From the NCBI GenBank assembly GCA_026874595.1, contig CM049309.1, positions 20,556,033 through 20,620,032 on the forward strand: a stretch of DNA of 64,000 nucleotides, given 5' to 3'. Numbering within the stretch: the stretch's first letter is position 1; every line of letters begins with the position of its first letter. Position numbers and translations under genes: made by a program. The DNA is from Sipunculus nudus (Eukaryota > Annelida > Sipuncula > Golfingiida > Sipunculidae). Positions 46,125 through 55,640 of this stretch are shown here, in pieces. The notes beneath the pieces are model-generated. The model was not told where the DNA came from. It was given only the letters and a program-made list of their open reading frames with translations, and did no database searches.

Positions 46125-47105
46125 TGGAAGTATTCCCTTATTGTCTCAAAGGAACAAAGTTCTAGTGACCCATTTTTTAGTTTAGTAGGACTAACCGTAT
46201 GCTGAATTTCCAATTATTAGATGCAACATTTCGAAATGTGCCAGTTCAATAGATGAATGGACAGATGGACAACCAACTGACAACGGACCATCGCTACAGC
46301 TTTGCTATAACTTGGCTGAGCTAAAAATCAAAATTTATTTTAGCATTTTTTTTTATGTATTTGCTAATTTTGCAACTAAGTACACACAATTAAATTAAGA
46401 AGCTGCACTTTGTTCTTCTGTGCAGATGACATTTATCTAGCCCAGTAGACCTATGCCTAGTTATATACAGAAGCTACCCTTTTGTTCTAAACAGCAGCCT
46501 TCATCAGTCCAAAGAGTTCATCACTGCTACTCAAACGGAAGAGTTATCTAATCATCAGCTGCCCTTTTTAATATGTACCTACCCTGAATAAATTCCTGAT
46601 TCTATTTAGCAGATGTTCTCACCTTGTCTGTGAAAGGATGTGCAAATCATGACCTCCAAGCTCTTGTAGTATCTGCAATTACATCAACAGCACACAAATT
46701 AACCAACACAGATATTCACCAATAATCTGACATAAGCTGCTGAATTACTAACTCCATTAGCATTTATCAATCAAAATTATTTGGTGGTATCCTGTAGTCA
46801 TGATATATCAAAGCATGGGACATTTAAGGCTTTAAACTCCAACGGCAACCTCTAATGGCCACAAGCTGTCATGCTTCATTTGTCCAAGGCGCCTTAAACC
46901 GCCCTCTAAGGGTCATTTTACATACCCTTACTTGGTGTTAGTTCAGGTGCTAATATATTAACTGTCACCCATCATATTTGTACTTAAATGAAAGAGACGG
47001 ACGGACGGACAATGGACCACAACTATAGCTCAGTTGACTTATAGTCAGCTGAGCTAAAAATCATAAAAAAATAAACAAAATACAGGTGATGCCACCAGTC
47101 TACAG
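46125..47105 (+). repeat. Second copy of the B2/F/A-end block
   Basis: It matches 39,789-40,731 with few substitutions. It includes the B tail (ending near 46,325), flank F with the additional 43 bp at 46,618-46,661, the GACGGACGGACGGACAATGG tract, an A-type hairpin (about 47,025-47,053) and the start of an A monomer (GGTGATGCCACCAGTCTACAG region). The match ends at 47,104-47,105. Confidence 0.9.
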
Positions 47106-47417
47106 CTTGACCCGCTTGGTAACATTCGCACTTAAATCATGTATTCAGGTAGTCCACACATGGACCTTCGTGATATGATATATCTCTGCTGAACAAATAT
47201 TACGGTCCAGGGGTGAAATGTAAGTGCATATTATAGACACTATCTCGACAATTTTGTACTGACAGGTCCAGTAAAATTGCCTCAGCCGTTATGACAAGAG
47301 CAGCTGGCAGCCTTTGTCTGAACCTGTGTATTAAATGTCAAATTGCGAATCATGATCGTTTCAGTCAGCCGGTACATTTTGACTGCGCTCGTCATGTGCA
47401 CCTGTATATATTTCGCG
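47106..47417. other. Spacer without recognised feature
   Basis: No motif recognised. It could be upstream sequence of the 5'-truncated LINE copy that follows. Confidence 0.4.
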
Positions 47418-47678
47418 CTGATTGGCCGAGGCAGAGTTTAGTCTAATTTCAAGAGTGGTGGTCTGATAAACGTTAACACTGTGGCTGAGGGTTATAGTGT
47501 TTTAAGTCTTGCCGAACTAAACATAAGCGACAGCCTAAAAATATTAAGACAATTTAAATGAGAATATTAGTAGCCAATTGGAGCCCGTAATAGGCGATGA
47601 CTGAACGAACCATGTTGGTTTTGAAAAAGATTCTGGGAAAGACCACGTCACTGGAAAAGACCTTAGTTAAGCAAGGCG
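47418..47678 (+). mobile_element. 3' fragment of the R2-like element, second copy
   Basis: CGCTGATTGGCCGAGGCAGA, GAGTGGTGGTCTGATAAAC, GGTTATAGTGTTTTAAGTCT and AAGATTCTGGGAAAGACCAC align with 4,932-5,196. The upstream reverse transcriptase and endonuclease are missing, as in a 5'-truncated LINE insertion. One frame reads AEGYSVLSLAELNISDSLKI before a stop, so the region may include the protein's C-terminus. Confidence 0.75.
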
Positions 47679-48552
47679 GTTTCATTTACAATTCTGCTTG
47701 ACCGAGTCCCAGGACTCGCAATAGACAATTTCATTGCGTCCTCCTGGTGAGATGATGAGTCCCAATAAATTTGATGGCTCGTGAGTCTGAATAAATTTGT
47801 TAATTTTGTGTTAATGTTTTTGTTCATACATACATATGCTTTTCAGTCAGTAAAAAAGTTTTAAATAATCTTTTTTCATACACTTTTCAACATGTTCCAT
47901 CCCACATTTAAATTCAAAAAGTTTAAGCACAGGCCAAGAAATTTTACGCTATTTAAAGGTAGTACACGGATGTAAACTAAACGATGATTGGTCAGAAACT
48001 GATTTCCCTGACCAGCAGGCTGAAAAACAGAATAAAATCATGATAAACCGCTTATCCAGGTTATATTGCGATGTACACTGCTTTTGTATTCTGCATCTGT
48101 TATAATCACTTGCTTCAAGACATTTTAAATCTATATTCCTCACTTAACCATACAGCGTTAAAAATGACAAACAATGACAGGGTTACCTATTATTTACCAT
48201 TTTTTTGGTGAATTTGTCAGATCTTAAAACTGTCATCCTTCTGTGATAGACACCAAATTGCGCAGGTGAATTTAAAAACCCGAAAACGTTACATTAAAAT
48301 AACGAAAAAGACGAGTGGGATAAACATTTATTCACTAATCAGTAGGTCAACAAAATTCACAAAGGGTTCCCTATGGCCATTGTTGCGTTAGGCCTATTTC
48401 CACCTTGCCTCTTCTGTCTGCCCAGTTAATCAGTGGCCTTTATCTAACAGGGGACACCTTTGGTGTTTGTTGTAGGCCTTAAATATCCACGTGAAGATTT
48501 ATCCAGGCTGACAAGAATTATGCAAGCAGTAATCATGCAGATCTCAAAAAAA
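47679..48552. other. Stretch without a recognised gene
   Basis: No protein motif, RNA gene or known repeat recognised. It ends at the A5 5' terminus. Confidence 0.5.
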
Positions 48553-48736
48553 AACAAGTGACCCAAGGGTCATGACCCTCAGCTGACTGGGAAGAGATTA
48601 GCAAAAGGAAATTTTATCATCAGAATGGTAGTATATACCCATTCAACTGAAGCATCATACAGATTAACCAACAGGCCAAAATTGTGTCTGTATTTATATA
48701 TCTCAAAAATAAAGAAACAATGTGTAAACTTTAAAA
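48553..48736 (+). mobile_element. Family A element A5, 5' part
   Basis: AAACAAGTGACCCAAGGGTC then CTCAGCTGACTGGGAAGAG matches the A4 5' part almost base for base, down to the point (the A-rich linker) where a C element begins. Confidence 0.85.
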
Positions 48737-50142
48737 ACTAGAATACGGGAAGTCAACAAGCGACTCCGTGTATCTGCCAAAATCAGTGTGGAATGGGTGA
48801 AGTGAGGCATGGATTGAGTGGCAAGGGGAAATAGGGGGGTGTGTGGCATATTAGCATGGATGTCTGCAGCCTAAATGTGTATGTAGGTTGTGCCACCTAC
48901 CACAAATCCAGAAAGCTGTCCAAGTTGTATACATTTGCAAAAATTTAGGCAGAAAAGTCAAACCACTACATGTATATGAATGGTTTTAGCCCATGGCAGA
49001 CAAACAGACAGATGCTATGCAAAAATGGTTGCAGGTGGCCCCTCCAGTTTTGTGTATGATAAAGACCTATGTGAGATCTAAACACATGCACAATTTTGGC
49101 CCAATCTGTCAAATGGTTCCCAAGATATGAGGTTGGATGTCTGCAGCATAAACTAGAATGAAGGTGGCGCCACCTGTCATAAAATCAAGAAAGCTGTCCA
49201 CGATGTATAAACCTGCAAAATTTTAGGCAGTTATGTCAAACAACTACAGAGATATGAGTGATTTTAGCCCACGGCAGACAAACAGACAGACGCTGTGAAA
49301 CAAAAGTTGCAGGTGGCCCCTCCAGTTTTGTGTATGATAAAGACCTATGTGGTATCCATACACATGCAAAATTTTGGCCCAAACGGTTCCGAGATATGAT
49401 CTTGGATGTCTGCAGCGTAAACTAGAATGTAGGTGGCGCCACCTGTCATAAAATCAAGAAAGCTGTCCAGGATGTATAAAACTGCAAAATTTTAGGCAGA
49501 TATGTCAAACCACTGCCGGGATATGAGTGATAATGTCCCATGGCAAAAATGGTTGCAGGTGGCACCACCAGTTTTGTGTATGAGAAAGAGCTATGTGAGA
49601 TCTATACACATGCAAAATTTTGTCCTGATCGGTCAAACAGTTCCAGAGATATGAGCTTGGATGTCTGCAGCGTGAATGCGAATGTAGGTGGCGCAAACTG
49701 TCAAAAATCAAGAAAGCTGTCTAGGATGTATATGCATGCCAAATTTCAGGTGAATTAGTCAATTCACTGCAGAGATATGAGTGATTTTAACACAAAGCAG
49801 ATGAACAGATGGACACTGTGCAAACACCATTTTTTGTGTATGTTATAAAGCTATCCAAGGGCTACATTTGTATAAAAATTTTTCCTGATCAGTCAAATGG
49901 TTCCCAAGATATGGGGGTTTTATGTGTGGAAACAGACGCACAAATGGATGCTGGGCAGACAGAAAAGGTCAGAGGTCAAAGCAAATTGGTTAGGCACCAC
50001 TTCACATTTGACCTGATAATTGGTGTAAGTTTCAGAAAAATCGGTCCAGTAGTCTCAGAGGAGTTCTCCGGAAAGAACACTGCAGCGGCGGCAGAACCCT
50101 TTCAAAAACATAGTATCTGCAAAACTTCGTTTTGGCGGATAC
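48737..50142 (+). mobile_element. Family C element C2, nested in A5
   Basis: It starts ACTAGAATACGGGAAGTCAA with GTGTATCTGCCAAAA nearby and ends in the hairpin GTATCTGCAAAAC/TTC/GTTTTGGCGGATAC (50,113-50,142). Four or five tandem units lie between, with exact GGTGGCGCCACC at 49,163 and 49,432 and variants elsewhere. It occupies the same position in A5 as C1 does in A4. Confidence 0.85.
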
Positions 50143-51880
50143 AAAAATACCAGTCTGCAGAAACTAATAAAAACACTTAATGGTCAATATCCATGCAAAG
50201 AATCATGCTGATCTCTGCATTAGATGTTCAGATACTTCAGCTTTTGTATCAAATTTTCCATTATTCTGAGGGATACTTCGGACTATAGCTTGAAGGATCT
50301 AGGAAACAGAGATCTAATTTCAGGTTTCCACAGACACTTTTCATGGGCCTCCCTGCATGACAAGAATGACGATTCTAGGTCCAGTTGTTACGATTTGTAC
50401 CCTGTTGACAGATAACCACATCTTTAAAGGTCTCAAAAATAGAGAAAAAAATCCGTAAAAATTTGAAAAAAATACAGGTGGCACACCCAGTCTGCAGAAC
50501 CTGATGGAATACCTCATGATCAATATGTATGCAAAAAATCATGGCCATCAGTGTTGTAGTTTTTGTGATACTGCAGTTTTTGTATCAAATTTTTCATTAT
50601 TCTGGGGGTATTTTGGAGCCATACAGCTTGAAGGATATGGGTAACAGAGACCTAATTTCAGGTTTCCATGGAGACTTTTCAGGGGTCTCCCTGTGTGTCA
50701 AGAATGAAGATTCAAGGTCAAGCTGTTATGATTTGTGCCCTGTTAACAGATGTTCATATCTTTAAAGGTCTAAAATAGAGAAAAATTCAAAAAAAAAAAA
50801 ACCCTAACAAATACAGGTGGTGCCACCAGTCTGCAGAAACTGATGAAACACTCCATAATCAATATCCACGCAGAGAATCATGGTGATCTCTGCATTAGTT
50901 GTTCAGATACTACAGTTTTTGTATCAAATTTTCCATTATTCTGAGCTGTACTTTGGAGTGCCATAGCTCAAAGGATATGGGTAACAGAGACCTAATTTCA
51001 GGTGTCCATGGAGACTTTTCATGGGTCTCCCTGTGTGTCAAGGATGAAGATTCTAGGTCCAGTCTTTACGATTTGTACCCTGTTGACAGATAACTACATC
51101 CTTAAAGGTCTCAAAAAAGGAGAAAAAAAATTGTGAAAATTTGAAAAAATACAGGTGGCGCCACCAGTCTGCCAGAACTAATGGAAAACCTCTTGATCAA
51201 TGTGTATGCCAAAAATCATGACCATCAGTGTTGTAGTTATTGAGATGTTGCAGTTTGTTTTTATCAAATTTTCCATTATTCTGGGGGTAATTGGGAGCCC
51301 CACAGCTCAAAGGATAGTTAATGAGATATTAAAGTTTATGTATGAAATTTTTGACTATTCTGGGGGGGGGGGGTACTTTGAGGCCCCATGGCTCAAAGGA
51401 TATGGGTAACATGAGACCTAATTTCTGGTTTCCATGGAGAATTTTTTTAGGTCTCTCAGTGTGTCAAAAATGAAGATTCTAGGTCCAGTCTTTACGATTT
51501 GTGCCCTGTTAACAGATGGTCTCAATTTTAAAGGTCTCAAAAATAGAGAAAACAATTCATAAAAAAATAAAAAAAATACAGGTGGCGCCACCAGTCTGCA
51601 GGAACTGATTGAACATCTCATGATCAATATGTATGCCAAAAATCATGACCATCAGTGTAGTTAATGAGATATTGAAGTTTTTGTATGAAATTTTATACTA
51701 TTCTGGGGGGTACTTTGGGGCCCCGTAGCTCGAAGGATATGGGTAACAGAGACCTAATTTCTGGGTTTCAAGGAGACTTTTCATTGTCCTCTCAGAATCC
51801 CAAGATTCTAGGTCCAGCAATTATGATTTGTGCCTGGTTAATGGACAGACAGACAGACAGACGGACAGACGGAAGGACAT
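50143..51880 (+). mobile_element. Family A element A5, monomer array
   Basis: Five or six monomers in the same order of subtypes as A4, with exact GGTGGCGCCACC at 51,154 and 51,581. A shortened or deleted monomer lies around 51,310-51,340. The 3' GGACAGACAGACAGACAGAC-type tract (51,843-51,880) is present, but the terminal hairpin is missing: the sequence changes at ACATTGGCCGGCTGG. Confidence 0.85.
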
Positions 51881-52420
51881 TGGCCGGCTGGATCAACCCT
51901 GTGTTGGCGGGAACTAATCAGCATTTGACAGGCAAGCCCCAGCGAACGCGGTGATAACTCTGTTAGGTTGAAGATATTTTTGATGGAAAGTCACCATGGA
52001 ATAATATGACGCATTTGTAGATTACAGGTATTAAGTTATTATCTTTGAAAGTGTTCCGGAAATGAACACCAATATTAGATGAGACGAGTCTAAGCGGTCA
52101 GAAATACAAAGGGAGACGTTTGAAAAATCTAGCTGGGTCAAACATGCACGCTTATCACTGGACAGAAATTAAATGACATACTGATAAGCCTTAAAGCCCT
52201 TAAAGCGCTGTGCTTGTATCCGCAATTTGCAAAAAAAAAAAAAATCAAATTCTGATATAACAGTGAAATTTAAATACAGAATACACTTTTCACGAAAGAG
52301 TTTACAAACTTCTACATTAGTGTTCAGTCATTGCATGAAACTATGACCGTACACTGGCATTGGCTGCCAACCCGCTACCCCTATTTTTAATGAACTGACT
52401 GTAAAGGCAATGTTTCGACC
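51881..52420. other. Upstream flank of the gypsy remnant
   Basis: No LTR, primer-binding site or coding motif could be named with confidence. The GC-richer part at 51,885-51,955 differs from the surroundings. Confidence 0.4.
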
Positions 52421-52935
52421 TTGGCCCCGCGCTGGCAATACTGGAAAAAGAGTTTCACAAACTATTTAACGGCCAAAGGAGTTACCAATGAAGAACAGAA
52501 ATGTGCTCTTTTATTGCATATGGCGGGACCTGAAGTGCAAGAACTGTATGACACCTTGGTTGACCCCTGCCTGACCCATGGCATTTCAGAGGATATGGCA
52601 AGTAAATATGAAATAGTTTTACACACGCTAGACAGCCATTTTGTGTCAAAACTGAATGAACCCTTTAGCGCCATGTATTTCGGTCTATGTCTCACTGTAA
52701 CGCCATGTATTTCGGTCTATATCTCAGACTTACAGTGAGACAGTCTATCAGTTTGTAGCCCGTCTCCGTAAACAGGCACAAAATTGTCACGTACGTGACC
52801 AACTCATTGACAAGTGTGAGTCAAGCAAACTCCTTCGCAAATTACTTGAATTGGGTGATGAGTCAAGCAAACTCCTTCGCAAATTACTTGAATTGGGTGA
52901 TGTCACTTAAGTTAAAGCTATGGACATAGCGGATC
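52421..52935 (+). pseudogene. gag part of the Ty3/gypsy remnant
   Basis: The W-x2-W-x3-F-x2-YL signature and LLLHMAGPEVQ are typical of invertebrate gypsy capsid domains. Two local duplications disturb it: CGCCATGTATTTCGGTCTAT occurs twice (about 52,670 and 52,702), and a 42-bp segment is repeated in tandem (52,818-52,859 and 52,860-52,901), adding 14 codons (ESSKLLRKLLELGD) in frame. Confidence 0.8.
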
Positions 52936-53108
52936 TTCAGATAAAGACCATGGACACTTACGATACTGTTTGTCATATGAAAACCACCGGTCAGAGTGCT
53001 CGACCTCAAGGAGCTTATGCTGCTAAGCCTTAATATAAAGGTCCAAGTCATGCTAGATATGTTGAAACTGTTGATCAGGAAACTGATATTTCAGACTCTG
53101 ATACTGTC

Positions 53109-53357
53109 ATGGGGATGTATACAGTGGAAACCCTAGGTAAAAAGGGGTCAGCTATGATTGTTTCAGTGCAAATAAATAATATGGACCTGGAAATGCAAGT
53201 GGATACAGGGGCTAGTGTTTCAATTATGTCAAAACACCTGTATGATAAACAGTATGCACATATACCACTTGAGCCTACTAAGTGCACATTAAGAACCTAT
53301 GGCAAGGAAAATCTTCCGGTTTGTGGACAAATAAATGTGTCAGTCACATATAACTGA
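53109..53357 (+). pseudogene. Retropepsin part of the Ty3/gypsy remnant
   Basis: The active-site motif DTGAS is coded at 53,202-53,216, followed by VSIMSKHLYDK. The flanking residues (VSVQINNMDLEMQV before, LRTYGKENLPVCGQI after) fit the protease fold. The catalytic Asp is intact in this 82-codon open stretch. Confidence 0.85.
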
Positions 53358-53460
53358 CAGAAGGCCGTGTAACCAATCATTATTGTGAAGTCTGATGGGC
53401 CAACACTTATGGGCCGTGATTGACTCCAGGTCCTCAAATTAGACTGGCACCGAATCTTTA

Positions 53461-54329
53461 ATGTACATGCTGATCAGGGGATGTCAGAGCTATTCAACAG
53501 TGTTTAAATCAAAGTTAGGGACTGTACGAGGTTTTAAAGCTGATACTAAACTGAGAAAAGGGGCACAACCTATATTCTATAAAGCTAGACCAGTACCCTT
53601 TGCTATTAAGCCACAAGTTGATAAAGAACTGGACAGGTTAGAAGCAGCTGGAGTTATAAAGGAAGTGGAACATACTGATTGGGCTTCGCAAGTTGTGTGT
53701 GTACCAAAAAAGGGAGGATCAGTCAGAATTTGTGGAGACTTTAAGGTTTCTCTTAATCAAGTGTTGCTAGATAATCCCTATCCATTACCAGATGTGGAGG
53801 ATATATTTGCCACATTAGAGGAAGGCAGCGTCTTCACCAAGATTGACTTATCTGAGGCGAATCAACAGATGGAGCTTACTGAGAACAGTAAGAACTACAT
53901 GAAAATTCATACACAACTCGCATTAAACCAATACCAGAGACTAGCTTATGGCATTGCCACTGCCCCTAGCCTGTTTCAGGCCATGATGGATCAAGTGTTA
54001 CAGGGTATGGAACAGGTGAAATGCCGGAAAGATGATATTTGATCAAAACTAAACCAGATGACCATGTAACAGTAGTAGAGGAAGTGTTGTCCAGATTGAA
54101 AAAATATGGAATCAAGGCTAATAAAGCTAAGTGTGTTATTCAACAGGGTAGTGTTGAGTATATGGGCTACAAAGTCCATCAAGATGGGAGACATCCCTTA
54201 CCTGAGGAAGTGGCAGCCATTGTGAAAGCACCTGAACCACAGAATGTGCAGGGATTACGTTCATATTTGGGTCTTTTGAATTATGATGGCAATTTTATTA
54301 GAAATTTGTTTGCTGCAGCTGCTGCATGA
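53461..54329 (+). pseudogene. Reverse transcriptase part of the Ty3/gypsy remnant
   Basis: ARPVPFAIKPQVDKELDRLE, VIKEVEHTDWASQVVCVPKK, SVRICGDFKV, NPYPLPDVEDIFATL and VFTKIDLSEANQQMEL follow the gypsy order, with the first catalytic Asp kept in KIDLS. The usual Y-x-DD box reads CRKDDI: both aspartates remain but the aromatic residue is Arg. A frame change follows immediately, and the next frame gives LSRLKKYGIKANKAKC, VEYMGYKVHQDG and LRSYLGLLNYDGNFIRN. Confidence 0.9.
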
Positions 54330-54582
54330 GTTATTACAAAGTGGAACTGACTGGATTTGGTCTCCAGGCTGTCAGACAGCTTTTGACCAGAGTAAGTCAG
54401 AATTGTTAAAGGGACATGTGCTGGTTCCTTTTAATGTCAGTCAAAAACTTATCCTGGCCACGGATGCCTCCCCCTATGGGGTAGGTGCTGTTATTCTTAT
54501 GTTTTGGATTCAGGTGAAGAAAGGCCTATAGCTTTCGCCTCACATACCTTAACAAAGAGTGAGAAAAACTACTCACAAATTG
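54300..54582 (+). pseudogene. RNase H start of the Ty3/gypsy remnant, cut by insertion
   Basis: LHELLQSGTDWIWSPGCQTA and LILATDASPYGVGAVI are the linker and first RNase H strand with its catalytic Asp. After a frame change, RPIAFASHTLTKSEKNYSQIE follows (21 residues, read here in two parts: RPIAFASHTL and TKSEKNYSQIE). The expected continuation is replaced by AAACAAGGGACCTATGGGTC, a family A/B 5' end. Confidence 0.85.
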
Positions 54583-54640
54583 AAAACAAGGGACCTATGG
54601 GTCACGACCCTCAGCTGTTATATATGATAAAAAAATATTA
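54583..54640 (+). mobile_element. A/B-superfamily 5' terminus inserted in RNase H
   Basis: AAACAAGGGACCTATGGGTC then CACGACCCTCAGCTG matches the 5' ends at 10,910, 25,219 and 48,553. The gypsy reading frame stops exactly at its start, so the terminus can be placed within a few bases. The sequence downstream is not family A. It may be the 5' end of the family B element whose monomers begin about 1 kb later. Confidence 0.75.
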
Positions 54641-55640
54641 TTTAGAAATGAGGCACATGCTGGTTTTGTGTGGTAATAAATATAAACTGTATTATGAGTT
54701 GTTGTTGTTTAGCTTATGTATGATTTTGATAGTACCTTTGAAACCAGGGAAGAGGATTGATTTCATTTATTTTATTAACAAATGGAGTACTATTGTCACA
54801 AAGATTTTGACTTGGCCATATAACTTATAAGCAGAACATATAAGAGTTTAACTATTTATTAAAAAAAAATACAAATATTGTCCCAAATATAATTTTTATT
54901 AAAAATAATAAGAGAATCATATGATTTTTTAAAATATAATATAACTGATATGATTATTAAAATAATATTAAAGAATATATTCATGATGCATTCATGAATA
55001 CATTTTGAAAGTATTTGCACGAGTATTCATATACTTTCATTTTTACCTGAATTCCCATTCTTTATGCAAGAAATTTTATAATGGAGTACATAATCATATT
55101 CGTATTTAAATACAATTACACAGTATTCGCACCATGTCTGGTATTTATTCAGTTTTCACCAAACAATGATGTTGAGAATCCAGAATATACAAAATTCACA
55201 CATTTAAATAATGATCATAAGTACCTGGTTTTATGGCTTTTATTTATATTAAAAAATAACTGTAATAAATTCATTTTGGACTAATTTAAAATCAATGTAC
55301 ACACTAGACACAGTAGGAATCTAGATTAATATTATCAACTGCATCTTTGTCTATCATTAATTTCCTTCATATGATCCCTAATGATTAGTAATGAATGATA
55401 TGATTTACTTCTTTATCATTAAAATTGAACTGAAAAATACCATAGGTGACTGCATGGTGTTATTTGGAATACGTGACATTCTACCCATCGATACAAGATT
55501 CTTATATCATCAGTAACTGCAAGTTAATTTCCTGTTATTATAAACTAACAAATTCCTTTTCTATTTTTCTTTAATTTTTTATTAAAAACCAATAAAAATT
55601 TATTAATTTATTGTTTATTGTTATGTAGTTGGTTAAAACT
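54641..55640. other. Very AT-rich stretch without recognised feature
   Basis: Long A/T runs, no motif. Probably the unique 5' part of the family B element (inference from position). Confidence 0.4.

Larger units (their letters stand above)
52421..54582 (+). pseudogene. Ty3/gypsy gag-pol remnant
   Basis: Order: gag-like region (WQYWKKSFTNYLTAKG; LLLHMAGPEVQELYDT), retropepsin (MQVDTGASVSIMS), reverse transcriptase and the start of RNase H. Each part is recognisable, but stops and frame changes separate them, including TAA at about 52,908, a stop near 53,031, and a shift at 54,040. The nucleocapsid zinc knuckles expected between gag and protease are missing, which suggests an internal deletion near 53,030-53,050. 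The copy ends abruptly inside RNase H where another repeat begins at 54,583. Integrase and LTRs are not visible. Layout and motifs fit the gag-pol elements common in invertebrates. Confidence 0.9.

Noticed and set aside
39786-47105. The two 0.95-kb blocks as LTRs of the recombinase element
   Set aside because: They contain the 3' ends of family B and family A elements, lack TG...CA ends and show no primer-binding site, and tyrosine-recombinase elements do not use LTRs of this kind.
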